Source: Plectrocnemia conspersa (lineage: Eukaryota > Arthropoda > Insecta > Trichoptera > Polycentropodidae). Taken from it: a DNA stretch of 64,000 nt. The stretch covers positions 1 to 64,000 of the forward strand of contig VTFK01000590.1 in assembly GCA_009617715.1 (NCBI GenBank), read 5' to 3'. How positions within the stretch are numbered: the stretch's first letter is position 1; the number at the start of each line of letters is the position of its first letter. This document shows positions 1-11,179 of this stretch, piece by piece. The notes beneath the pieces are model-generated. The model worked only from the letters and a program-made list of their open reading frames with translations. It made no database searches and was not told the origin of the DNA. Made by a program: the position numbers and the translations under genes.

Positions 1-540
1 TTTTAAACATTTTTTTTTTGTTTTAATAAAAAAAAAATTGTTGAAAAAAATTCTAAAAAAAGGGCCCAAAAAAAAATTTTTTTTAAAAATTTTTTTTTTT
101 TTTATTAAATTTTTTGGGAAAAATTAAAAAAATTTAAAAAAAATTTTTGGGGAAAAATTTTTCATTTTGGGGGGGAAAAAAAAAAATTTTAACAAGAAAA
201 AATAAGCCCAAAATTTCAAAACCAAACATTTTAAATTTTGAAAAAATTAAACAATAATACCAAAAAACCCCTTTTTTTAGAAATTGAAAGCTTTTTTAAA
301 AATGGTTTTTGAAATAAAATTTTGATTAAATTTAAGAACCCCTGAGCATTGGGTTAATACGGGGGCACAATCCGGATTGCCCAGTGGGGGGGTTTTTTCG
401 CCCCACAGACGGTACTCAACAAAATTTAAAAAAAGGGGGAAAAAAAACCAAGATTAAAACCCCGGAGGGAAACCATTCCCCCCAACAGACTTTGGATAAA
501 ATTAATTAATCCATAAATAATTAATAAATTAAAAAAAAGT
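1..540. other. Homopolymer-rich, low-quality-looking end
   Basis: This stretch is built almost wholly from long A, T, G and C runs, such as runs of G or C of 5-7 and A/T runs of 8-12, at a density seen nowhere else in the window. From about 541 the sequence becomes ordinary. It looks like uncorrected sequence at a contig or gap edge, where homopolymer lengths are unreliable. No frame should be read here. A true low-complexity tract is possible but less likely, because mixed-base words between the runs also have expanded homopolymers. Confidence 0.6.
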
Positions 541-1290
541 CTGCAGTAAATATTTTTTTTTCAGTTAAAAAAGTAGCCGGCACGTGAGCAACATGATAAA
601 TATTGTTTTTAATTAATCGCTACGCATACATTAAAAGGTTTGCCGTCCCTGTCATAATACAACCTCTGACCATTTCACCCCAATTACTTTTGACATTATC
701 AATTAAAAAAGGTGTTACCATTCGACCTTCGACCGTCACCCTCAAAATTAAACTATTGCCAATCCTAATTGAGAGATGAAACTTCAAAACTTTCCAAAAC
801 CTATTAGAAACTATTTTGCGCTAGTGTCGGATCAGCTTAGCAAGCAATTAGCCCTTCCCGTGTCACCGGTCATTTGACAGGGGATTCGTTCCTGGAAACT
901 TGGGTCGCGGATAGGGAGATATAGTGTGTCCAATGCCGTTTTTCTGTCTTTGGCGAATTAACTCGGGATTAAATTGTGCGCCCTATAAATTCTTACAGCA
1001 CACATTGAAACTAAAAGTAGGTTATTTGAAAATTTATTTATACAGACATAAGCGAATGTCCGGTGTCGGGCGTTCGCCATGCAAAATTAAAGTCGCCCAT
1101 GGGCGAAACGTTAGCTTCCAATATGAATTACTTACTACCGGCTCTGTCGTATCCATAATGAATAAACTACGTGACTGGTCTAGAGCTAGTAACGTCGGTT
1201 CGGTTTTGGATTTTTTTGTGCAGAACAAACGTCTATTTCTCTGTCAATTAAGCGCTCTATGCAAAAAGCTGATTTTTTAAATTATTATAT
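541..1290. promoter_or_regulatory. GC-richer island, putative regulatory element
   Basis: Composition shifts from the AT-rich background to a mixed, CpG-containing sequence for about 750 bases. It holds homeodomain-type TAAT cores, an ATGCAAAAT POU-like word near 1078 and a palindromic GCCCATGGGC near 1096. Both strands are open in one or another frame (118 codons at 924-1280 plus, 64 codons at 1034-1228 minus). Those products are Cys/Leu/Arg-rich and match nothing I recognise, so I read the openness as a result of GC content and not as a gene. Calling it an enhancer is inference; conservation was not tested. Confidence 0.35.
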
Positions 1291-1837
1291 AACATAAAGG
1301 TTTTGTGGGTCAGAAGTACCTACTACAAAAGAAAATATTAAAAACCAATGCAATCAAAAATAATTAACATTGGTCGGTGAACTTTTTAATTATTACCTCA
1401 AATTAAATTTGAATAAAACAATATCTTTCCTAAATCAGTGGCGGAACATTGAATTTTAATCCAACCCCGCAATCATATCAGTGAATTCAATCCACCGAAA
1501 TGCGTAGCGTTTGATATATGACGACCAAGCATTTTTCTATTTATTTATTTTATGCTCGATTAGTATAATTACGATATTAAAGTTGCTTGATAAACCTCAT
1601 AATTTTGTATACTATACATTCACATTTACTTTAAGTTGAATGTATATCGTCTACTGCTAACTGGGAGTTTAACACCTAGTTTGCATTTAGCCCATATTTG
1701 CTTTCTCCATGTCAATTTACTGTACATGTACATCTCTATATATTTGTTACTATTCGCTCATAAAATTAGTGTAATAAAATTAAATTATCTCAAAGATATC
1801 TAAATATTGGTTTCATGTACTAATGAAAAGCTATGAA
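1291..1837. other. AT-rich spacer, no feature seen
   Basis: Ordinary AT-rich sequence separates the first island from the transposon at 1903. No open frame, transposon relic or repeat was recognised. Confidence 0.5.
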
Positions 1838-1873
1838 TGACTTTTGATGATGCAGTGTCATCATCAAAAGTCA
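1838..1873. repeat. Perfect 15-bp hairpin beside the transposon
   Basis: Arms 1838-1852 and 1859-1873 are perfect reverse complements (TGACTTTTGATGATG and its complement) around the 6-base loop CAGTGT. It lies 29 bases outside the left end of the 2.4-kb transposon. It is not part of that element's terminal repeat. Confidence 0.7.
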
Positions 1874-1902
1874 CAACAGTTGTCAAAAGGTATATGTGTA
1901 TC

Positions 1903-2224
1903 TAGTCCAGTCAAATAAGGGTTTAACCTCGGAATGAAAGATAACAAGCTGAAATTTTGCACAGACCTTTGTTTTGGCGTTCTAAATATATGGTGAAAAG
2001 TCTCAAAAGATATCGTGTCTGCTAATCAAGATATTAAAGGTCAAAGGTCATAAAAATCGTTTTTTTGCAAATATCTCGCCTCTTTTGCGTCGCATGTCAT
2101 TAAATGTTTAACAAAACTTATAGAAAATAAAATTTTCTACAAGTTTGTTTTAAATTATTTCTTCGTATGGTTAATGGTTTTCGAGATATAGCGCGGGGAG
2201 TAGGAAGCGCGCATCCGTTTATAG
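1903..2224 (+). repeat. Left terminal inverted repeat of the 2.4-kb transposon
   Basis: About 322 bases pair with the complement of 3958-4291. Shared words include CCTCGGAATGAAAGATA, CAAGCTGAAATTTTGCACAG, GTGTCTGCTAATCAAGATAT and the direct doublet GGTCAAAGGTCA. The inner end is at CATCCGTTTATAG. Confidence 0.85.
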
Positions 2225-2322
2225 GATAACGCTATGTAAACTACGGAGCCAGAGTTACCTGTACATTCTTCCACAGTTTCGTAGAAAACATCGCAAATTG
2301 TTATCTGCTGAATGAACCTATC

Positions 2323-3660
2323 TCAAGCATTATAACTTTCAATCTCCATATCTTCAAAAATCATCATCGATAATGCAAAAAGTAATACGTATGGCCTCTG
2401 ATACTTCTTGCAAAAGCGGGACCATCCAACATTTTGTCGACAGAATTCGATGCATAAATTGTACTGAGAGCTTCCTTGATTCCGCTTCCATTCATTATAT
2501 ACCCTATGCATACAATAAAAGACATAAGCATATGAAAGCCTCCTAGTTTCACAACTACTCTGGACAAGTCTGAGCTAGCATCTGAAGCTGCTACGATTTC
2601 ACGTGCTTTTATGTACAACGGCTGATCAAAAGTTATTAAGCATGTTCTTTGTTCATGTTTCTTGGCAGTGTTTATAGCACACTGTAATGTGGTGTAAATT
2701 GTGTCCATATTACTCACAGGATGATGAATAAAAGTAAGAAACAGAATCCGAGAAGTTACAAAGTTCTCATTGTTTTTTGTAAGTTGTTCAATAAATCCAT
2801 TCCACCCTGGCAACGGTGAGATATTTTTCCACTTTTCGTACTTCCACAACAAATCAACTACATTAAATATTTGTTCGGTTAGTTCTTCTACATCATTAAA
2901 ATTTTGAACTTGAATCTCTTGCTCAATCCGGGTACGACATGATTTTCATACACTAGAAGGGGTATATGTGATAGTGCTGCTCACTCCTTTGCACTTGGTT
3001 TTGTTGTAAATTTCTTTATGCGGTCATCAGATATAACTTCAGATTTTGGAGTTATTATTTTTATCATTCCCATTATATGAACAGTATTATAGCCATCAAG
3101 AGTATAAATATTTTTCTGCATTATCTGCTGCATACTGTACTAAGGCACTTGACTATGATGGTTGATTACGAGGCTGTGGGTGATAAACAGCTGAAATTTA
3201 ACATTTTACAGTATCACTATATGAAGCGAAAAAAAACCTAAACTTGACAAAACATCCAAGTCTTTTGATGTTTGGCCTATCTGTATTTTTTTCTATGAAG
3301 AAATACAGATAGGCCTATTAATAACTGCGAAGAAAAGGACCGTTTTCGTATGGAAGTCATTATAGCATGACTTATAGCTGTGTATTTCGTTTTAAAATGC
3401 CCCGTCTTTCCTTTTTTCTGTTCTTTATAATAACTTCTTGCAGAAAATGTAATAAAGTTTTCGGAATTTCTTCATTAATATTTTACTCGGGGCGGATAAG
3501 ACTTGGTCTCAACAACAGAAGGTCGAATATCTTCTCTAATGATCGCCGCAGCAGCTTCCCCTACGCGCAAGTGCTCTTCTTCCGAAGTGCCTTTTTTTAT
3601 TTTCATACCAAGCTATGGATAAAAAACTTAAGCTTGAGCATCGCGAAAAGAAAAAATAGG
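2323..3660 (-). pseudogene. Broken transposon-encoded protein, large multi-copy family
   Basis: Read on the minus strand, several frames together give a collinear protein relic. In order these are a block with AAAAIIREDIR near 3540; HAIMTSIRKRSF near 3350; LIGLSVFLHRK near 3300; DVLSSLGF near 3250; ADNAEKY near 3130; NTLDGYNTV near 3100; and an intact 162-codon stretch (2364-2852) with PLPGWNGF, GGFHMLMSF, NGSGIKEAL and ASNSVDKML. Family members I remember share the same order (RPRSF, then GLxVxLHRK, then LSSLGF, then DGxNTFHxMG, then GGFHxLMSF). Frameshifts and stops separate the blocks, and a local inverted duplication interrupts it at 3274-3315. It is not functional. The biochemical role is unknown to me; a transposase role is inferred from its place between terminal inverted repeats. 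Confidence 0.75.
3274..3315. repeat. 15-bp perfect hairpin inside the broken transposon gene
   Basis: Arms 3274-3288 and 3301-3315 (GGCCTATCTGTATTT and its complement) surround a 12-base loop. On the minus strand one arm is part of the LHRK coding block, so the second arm looks like a local inverted copy made after the gene lost function. Confidence 0.7.
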
Positions 3661-3957
3661 GAATGATCCAATCTTCGTTATAACTATAATATCAGTTAAA
3701 TATTTTTTTCTCTTAATTTGAAATGATCTTCTTATCATCTGGTACATACTCCGTAAGGACATCTCTCAACTCTTTCAATTTTTTTCGCACAAATTTCTTT
3801 TGTCGAGCAATATTTCATTTTAATTCCTAATAATACAATGAAGAAAGTAATAAAATTATGGTTCAAACGACTTGCCGAGACAACTTTTTTTTTTCACGAT
3901 TGTTTACTTTTTCAAAGCTTATACCAAGTTAAGCAGGTAGAAATACTCGCTGGATTC

Positions 3958-4291
3958 TATAAACGGATGTACGCCTCCCACTCTTCGCGCTATATCTCAA
4001 AAACGGTTAATGATACAAAACAAATATAATAACTAAACTTGTAGATACTTTTATGCTTTACAAGTTTTGTGAAGCATCTAATGACGTGCAACGCATAAAA
4101 CGCGAGATATTTGTAAAAAAAAAACAAATTTTGTGACCTTTGACCTTTGATATCTTGATTAGCAGACACGATATTTTATGAGACTTTTCACCCTGTCCTT
4201 AGAACAACAAAACGAAGGTCTGTGCAAAATTTCAGCTTGGTATCTTTCATTCCGAGGTTTAGCCTTTATTTCGCCTTATTTGACTGGACTA
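3958..4291 (-). repeat. Right terminal inverted repeat of the 2.4-kb transposon
   Basis: About 334 bases, complementary to 1903-2224. An open plus-strand frame at 3838-4029 overlaps it and is a chance frame. Confidence 0.85.
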
Positions 4292-7200
4292 ATCAAGTTA
4301 TTCCAAACCCACAGTGTAAATATTACTTAAGTTGTAACGCAATGCATACACCAAAACTACAGGGAAGATTTGGTTAATGTCTAAAAAATTTACTTGTGAA
4401 ATATTATAAATAAATAAGTTATTGTTTTTAAAGAATTTTACCTATTCTGTTTCATATGTTTTTTCTAAAACTAAAGAAAATATTTCAATGGGAGTTTTAT
4501 AGGTCTGTAATATTTTACTTATTGTAAGTCGTTTCTGTTTTTTGTAATTATTATAAACTGCGTCATATTATATTGTACTGTAAAATATTAAAGTGTTATC
4601 TTTGTATTGTAAGTATATGTACTCAATTTTATTTTATAGCTTTTTTTGTGATTAAATCATGCTTAAGAGCTTAATAAGGATCAAGGTTTGTAAGAAAATT
4701 ATAATTTATTGCTGCTTTTTTACAAAAAACATTAAGTTGATATAGTGATTTTAAGAAACAATTTTTCAATCTTTCTAATTAAAACATATTTATTTAATTA
4801 TTTTTAATCTGACCATATTGATTTGAAAAATTTCCGCAATGCGTCATGATGGCTTTCATATTAACAAATTTCATACATAAATATATACTTTACAACAACT
4901 GAAATATGCACTATATACAAACGAAGTGTTAAATTATACCAGTATTGTACAAATTATCTCTAGTAAATTGTTCTAACTTCTCATCGCTATCAGCAAAAAA
5001 AAATGTATCATCAGAGAGCTCGTTGAGAAGCTGGATGGTTTTTAAAAAGGGAGCATTCTTAAGCACTAACGTCTCGGCCGCTGATGAAGAATTAGGAATT
5101 CGATCAGGACACAAGCATGGATGGATTATCTACACTACTTCCTGGAAACTTTAGAAAGTGCTTTATTAAATAGACGCTACACCAAGAGTTAAATTATTTA
5201 GTTTTAACTTGTGAACATGCATTGGATTGTGTACTCTCCTTTATAAATACATATATGTAGGAAATTTTTATTGAATCCACTACAACAATGTTGAGTTCTT
5301 ATTTTGGGTAGGATTCTAGCCAATAGAGAATTAGCGTAAATAAAACGCGATTTACTAATATTTTATTATTAATATTTATTACTAAATTTACAATGTCACT
5401 TCCAAGTCATCGATGAAAATATATATTTACTGCTAAATTATAAATTAATTTAGTCAGAAAGAGAGATATCTCTCTTAACAATGGATAATGTAACTCTTAA
5501 CATTACTAAAAGTTAATCAGTTTTCGATTGATCATTTTTACAGCGACTCCAAGTCTTTTTGTAAAGACAGCAAATCCACATTTGTGTAAATATTCTTAAA
5601 CACTTTTAGGTGATCCGCATACAATAAATAATTAAAATTAATAATTGCCAGATGTTTTTATTAATAAAAGAAAGATTAGTGAACCCAAAATAAAACTCTA
5701 CGGTACTTTTAATATAAAATGACTGAAATACTCATGGGAGCGTCAAAAACCATATTCACTGAAGTAGCGGAAAAAGTTAGCAAGACTGTTCGATAAACCA
5801 TAGCTACTTAACTTTCGAAGAATAAGTCTAAGCCACACTTGGTGAAATAATTTTTATAAGTCAGGAATCGGATTTTAAAATCAAGGGATATGGTCACTGG
5901 ATTTGATAGGTGCAAGAGGTTAGTGATCGTATAACGATGCGGATGAAAATTTTGTATTAAATTCACTAGGGTATGCTGACTGATTGTGAATATATGTATT
6001 TGTGATTAATTATGTCAAGCAACCTTAGTTGTGTTTTATATAAAAACAGAATCACCAGATGATGCTAATTTTTTTTTATTTTGGCACACTTTAAACTTAT
6101 TTTTTATTTGTATTTGACTAGAAAATATATATGCATCTGTGGATTTAGTTGCAGTTTTTTAGTTTATTTTTCTCGGTACCTACATATTAGTTGGTCAAGT
6201 AAAGCTATGTTGTAAATATTTGTTTTCGATTTTTTCAATTAAATTTATTCAAGAAGGTTCAATCGATGCATGCACTAAAAAACAGTACAATTAAAATTTC
6301 CATTATGTTGTTTCATTTTTAGTACAACATCGAGAATAAGGATTTTTGTTGTCAGAGCAATTGACATACTATTTTTTTTTTTACTGATTAAGATTCAAAT
6401 TACAACATTATAATAAAAATATAATATTATAACTATTATCAACTATATATTGAGACTTTCAAAATAGATATAAGTTTAGAAGTGCAAGTCATTTGCAATT
6501 TACACTTTTTAAGCTTTTTCCATTATACGAATTTCACATTGGCAAATACTTGAAAGTATTTGCCAATATTCACATAAATAGACGCAAAGCATTCGGAAAA
6601 TTTAAGTTAAAAAGTTGTTGACTCTTCTTGCGATGTTACTTTCCGAACCGATGTCTTAACATTTGAAAAGCGTCGGCATTTTATACATATATTGCGGGAA
6701 ATGCTGTAATTTTTTATTGGATTCCGTATGTTGCCTTTTTTGAGACCCTAATATTTGCTACGCGTTGTTAATTTTATACTTTAAAATAAGTTATTAAAAG
6801 CGAGTACTTTTAAATATGCAATAATAAAAAATTCTAACTTGAGATTGACTCGTCCATCAATTTATTTTTTATTTTGCTCATCACAAGCTAATGTTTGAGC
6901 ATGTGACTAGAGATTAAAATAATACTGGTATTACCGAGGGGAAAAACGATTAATATTGGTATTACCGGTATTGACATTATGATTATAAATAATTGGTGAT
7001 ACAAAATTTACATTTATTCAAAGTCGAACTAAATGCTTTACTGCTAAGTTTATGCTGTAATATTTAGATGTTGATTAATTCTTGCGAATTTTATTTAAAG
7101 ACCCTCAAAGAGGTTTTTTCAACTTTTCCTCTAAAAATAATTAGCCTAATAATCAAGACAAGATAATAATTTAAGAAGCTGATAATGTTGTAGATATGTA

Positions 7201-8589
7201 ATAACTTAGGTCAGGTACTTATTATAAATAAATATCACAAATACAATTTAAGAAAATTTATTAACAAATTAAGAACTTGTTATTAGGAGTCGTAAGATTT
7301 TCTTTAAATAAAGCAAATAAAGATGTAGTAACTTTTTAATTTATTTTGAGAAGCAGGTCAAATTTCGACTTAAGTTGTCAACATTTATGACCAATTATCC
7401 GTAAGTCTGTTTATGCATATTTCATGTTTCAAACAATAAAAAGCTCTTTAACCTTCCATACATTCAGGCACTTCTAAAAATATTTTTTACGCTCATCTTT
7501 TATTGTGATGTCTACGAGTACTAATAAAAATCAACAACACGACTGTGTACAAAACCATTTTGTATAATTTATATCTCACTTTTATTTATTTACTATATTG
7601 TGGGTGAAAATATTTTTGGAAATACAGAAAATAGATGTTCCTAATTTTTTTTACCATGAACCAGAGCAGCATTTAACAATTAATTTTTATATTACTTATT
7701 ATTTTTTGTGAGCTACGATTTTCAGAAAAGAGTGGCAAGAAAATTGTAAATTTGTTTGTTTAAGGTGCGATATATTTTTTCTAAAAACAGATTTAAGTGA
7801 TTCAGATGTCATGTATTCATATTTTTTTATTTTATTTATTGCACATTTATTATCTATTTTAGAATATCTCATTAATTTTATTCAAAAGATAAATAATTAT
7901 AATCATGTTAAGAGTAACATAAATTAAATTTTCGCTATAAATGTTAATGTAAATATTAAAGATTACGTAAATACTGCATAATAAATTATTACAATAATAT
8001 CCTACGCCGTTTACACCCTTACATTTAGCATTATTTACTTATATGCTTCTATGTGCAAACAATATGTAGTTCAAAGCCATGAAGATATTGTTTTCAGCAA
8101 ATAAAATGTACCAATTAAAAAAACAAAATTCGGTACTACCGCTTTTAATTTTGTGATACCGATAGTACGAAGGTAAATTTTTCCCCAATACAAAAAAAAG
8201 GGTATAAAAAGCTTCGCCTTGTTAATGGTGATATTAAACTAGCAAGTTTTAGTATTCCAGATCTTCAGTGAATCTCTAGATATTTAGTACTCAAATTAAT
8301 GTACTTAATATTTTTTAATTTTTTTTTTGCTTAAATTGTAACTATTTACATTTTAATATATTTTATTAAATTGTAATCATAAAAATAGTTATAAATTAAT
8401 AACATGTAAAGTATATACTATTTATATGTTTGCAAAATTATTTATATTATTGAAATAAACGTATAAGAATTAGCTAACAAACACATTGCAAAAATCTAAT
8501 ATAAAGTTAGCGAATTTGGTAAAAGATTAAGAACAACTACTCTATAACCTTTAGCAAATGCATCTGGAATTCAATCAGGGCACTATTAA
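4292..8589. other. AT-rich spacer with minor hairpins
   Basis: About 4.3 kb of AT-rich DNA. Mixed composition is seen only near 4930-5150, where frames of 61-70 codons are open on both strands with no recognisable product. It holds an 18-bp palindrome centred on GATATC at 5459-5476 and a 14-bp hairpin at 6538-6567. ACCGGTATT-like words recur at 6915-6985 and, inverted and diverged, at 8125-8190 (see findings). Nothing else was recognised. Confidence 0.5.
6538..6567. repeat. 14-bp hairpin
   Basis: ATTGGCAAATACTT at 6538-6551 pairs with 6554-6567 around a 2-base loop. The near-absent loop suggests an unstable palindrome and not an RNA gene. Confidence 0.6.
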
Positions 8590-9060
8590 ACGTCCCAATC
8601 GTTAAACTGATATATGTATCAAGAAATTGAGCATTCAACGCGTGGAAAACACATAAATATAATAATACTAAGAGTCCTCTTCGCACGCGCTCCAATAAAA
8701 GACGATCCGTGTTTGCTGCGAAACTTTGAAAGTTTGCGTATGTTAGACAAAGTTCTTAACACGATTGCGAGCAACGGCAGGGCCGTTTCAATATTTGCGA
8801 GCGCAGGCCTCCGACATGTTAAAACGCTAAAACGCAAATTCGATATTCAAATGCGAAACGAAAACAATTCGGTTGCTACGTTTAAGCGGAATTCGTTAGT
8901 AGGTAACGACGAACAATTCCGGGTGACGGAATTCCGCGTTATAAGTATGCAAATTGAATGTGAAAAATGACGACGCCAGATGAAGCCGATGTGTGTAATG
9001 TGTCATTTCGGGATGCGGAAATATAACATGGTACTACGCGAATGTATATGTGGTAATATC
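8590..9060. promoter_or_regulatory. CpG-rich island, putative regulatory element
   Basis: A sharply bounded, CpG-rich block in AT-rich surroundings. It contains repeated GGAATTC words and a CGGAATTCCG palindrome at 8927-8936. A plus frame of 118 codons (8614-8970) and an antisense frame of 72 codons are both open. The predicted protein has no domain I recognise, and a double-sided open frame fits low TA content better than a gene. A small exon cannot be fully excluded. Confidence 0.35.
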
Positions 9061-9307
9061 ATGTTTATGGTTGTGTAAGGTTTTATTACCTTCCGCGTAC
9101 TCGTTAAGTTCGTATATGAAAACGCAGTTTGTTTGCTCACTTCTACAAATTATTAGGTATATGTATTTTGAGCGGAGAAGCGCAGACGACGACTTAATGC
9201 TTGAATGCCTTAAAACATTATTCTTCTTAAGGGACTTTACATGTCTTGAAGTCATAGACAATTTAAATAATAGTAAGTAATTTATTATATCGTAGTAGTT
9301 TCTAAAG

Positions 9308-9906
9308 GCAATTATGAGACTCAAAAACAATAAATTTCCTGGTAGTGATCGAATTCCAGCAGAGCTCTTGAACCCTTTGGCTGTTCAACAACGTCATATT
9401 GCTGTTCAACAACGATATACTGCTGTTAAACAACAACATATTATCATGATAATAGTAAGTAAATGCTAACGATAATAGTCGTTGACGCCATATTGACGCC
9501 ATGCTCATAAAGGTAAATTAATTTGGGAACTTGTTAGTGTATTATTTTATGTATTAAATTTTATAATTGTGGATAATAAACTGATGAATATGTGGCAGTA
9601 CTCTGCTACGGTAATTTTAAAAATCGTACTGGATTTTGAAAAACATTCTAGAAGATAAGGTGTGCGTTGTATGGCAAAGTACGAGGAACGGAGCTCCTCT
9701 AATGTATGCATAAAAAAATGAAACATGTTTAAGAATTCGAAGTACTGCTAAATTACTGAAATAAAGGAGTGATATGCTTCATACCTAAAAAGGCGATCAT
9801 TTATTGTGTAAAATACTATCAAGGAATCATTCTAATAAGCATAATAATTGATGTATTATTATACGTGTTGTACGATAGATTGGTTTCGCACATAGTAGCA
9901 ATCTGA
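9308..9906 (+). pseudogene. Non-LTR retrotransposon reverse-transcriptase remnant (RTE-like), 5' RT region
   Basis: Two pieces of one reading direction match the start of an RTE-type reverse transcriptase domain. At 9308-9376 the translation includes RLKNNK and GSDRIPAELL, the usual LKNNKxPGxDxIPAELL block. At 9775-9906 it includes IPKKAII, YYQGIILI and VLYDRLVSH, corresponding to PIxKKGD, NYRGIxLL and the following Arg-Leu helix. The pieces are in the right order but separated by ~400 bases that include a 21-bp tandem repeat and degraded sequence. There are no catalytic residues and no start. It is a dead fragment. Confidence 0.65.
9380..9442 (+). repeat. 21-bp tandem repeat, three copies
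   Basis: Units 9380-9400, 9401-9421 and 9422-9442 begin GCTGTTCAACAACG or a close variant. The unit starts in the middle of the reverse-transcriptase relic and so expanded in, or was inserted into, it. Confidence 0.8.
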
Positions 9907-10625
9907 CAAAAGTGCGCCGTCAAAGAAGGAATTCCAAAAGCGCACAAAGTTAAAAAATATATTTTCTAAATGTATTTTCCTATAAAAATTATTTAAGCGT
10001 TTAATGATATTTAAAATTGCCATCTGATTTTAATACATGGTAAAAATGTAAGGAAATAATTAAATTATTAACATGAAAAAGGTAAAATGTTATTATAAAA
10101 TATGAAAAAATGTTTTAATTATTATTAAAAAAAATTTTTGGCCTAATTCTATATAATTTTATTAAAGTAAATTTAATTATTTTATCACAAAGCAGGTGTA
10201 AAATTGCTGCTTTATAACTTCAACTATTTAAATTTTAATCGTTAAAAAAAGTGAATCTAAAATTACATACATGTAATAAAATACTAAAATAATAAAAGAT
10301 AGAGAATTAAATTACTTTATAATAACACTTTAACCCTTTTATAAACTACTATTTAAATTTTGATGATTATATAATAAAAAAATAGGTTAAAAAAATTATT
10401 CTTAAATAATGGCTAAATCCATTAATTTTCACTAAAATAGCAAGAGGGGTAAATAAAGCTATGTAGTTGATTTAGCTATGTTAAAAAATATTCACACAGA
10501 ATTACTTTCATATTAAATTGAGAAACCTTAGTTCATTAAAATTATAAGTAATATTATATATATATAAATATTACAATATAACAAAAAGTAAAAAAAATCT
10601 CAAATATATTTTTTTTGAATCTTTT
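9907..10625. other. AT-rich spacer, no feature seen
   Basis: Strongly AT-rich sequence with a short (TA)n near 10557. No coding or repeat similarity was recognised. Confidence 0.5.
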
Positions 10626-10629
10626 AACC

Positions 10630-10880
10630 TAATAAGAATGTTAATCTGTACTAAAGAAAGTCAATCAGACATAATGAGCACCCACAAGTATTAAACACCA
10701 GACTGAAAGTCTGGGAATCGGTGTTGATTTATAGTCAATAGACGTCACTGGATTTAAATATGGTGCTCAATAAAAACGCATTTTAAAAAAAATAAAAATT
10801 CTAGTGTCGCTGCCGAGTCTTGAACCTGCCACAATAGAGTTACTAGTCTAAGACGTTATAGGCTACGCTATTCCGTCCTT
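10630..10880 (-). mobile_element. tRNA-derived SINE, minus strand
   Basis: On the minus strand the head (10880 downward) holds an A-box-like TAGCGTAGCCT and a B box GGTTCAAGACT at 10826-10816, then a GCxGCGACACT word. The body follows: a T/A run, AAAATGCG, GACGTCTATTGAC, a TCAGTCTGG word and a TCATTATGTCTGATT word, ending near 10630. The same order of words occurs in the plus-strand copy at 53650-53910, so this is an interspersed family with Pol III promoter boxes and not a lone tRNA. No cloverleaf is possible. Confidence 0.65.
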
Positions 10881-11179
10881 ATGTATAATAATATTTATAA
10901 AATTAAAATCTAGTTTAAATAGTAAGATTTTCGTAATGATTATTTATTTTCAAATGGTTTTTATTGTTTATTTTACAGTTATTATTATTTTTATTGAAAA
11001 TTAATAATATATAAAATAATATTATAAAAAAAATATTTTTTTTAAAACAATAATACTTTTAAATTTTATATATTAAATTTTTTATGGAATTTTTTTACAA
11101 ATACATTTTTTAATTGTTTGACTAATATTTTAGCATACCTGACAATATTGCTAATAAAACACGCGTACAACAAAAATTG

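Larger units (their letters stand above)
1903..4291 (-). mobile_element. Decayed 2.4-kb DNA transposon with ~325-bp terminal inverted repeats
   Basis: The ends are inverted repeats: TAGTCCAGTCAAATAAGG at 1903 and its complement ending at 4291. Homology continues inward to about 2224 on the left and 3958 on the right, with scattered mismatches and small indels (I judge roughly 80% identity by eye). TA occurs at both borders and may be the target duplication; ATC also flanks both sides. Between the arms lies a minus-strand broken gene (2323-3660). Cut-and-paste DNA transposons have this architecture. The superfamily is not settled: the protein blocks belong to a large multi-copy family I recall from insect and cnidarian genomes, usually left uncharacterised. 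Confidence 0.85.

Noticed and set aside
924..1280. 118-codon plus-strand frame
   Set aside because: It overlaps an antisense open frame, has no recognisable domain, and lies in a stop-poor GC island.
8614..8970. 118-codon plus-strand frame
   Set aside because: CpG-rich island with open frames on both strands; no domain recognised. Kept only as a regulatory island.
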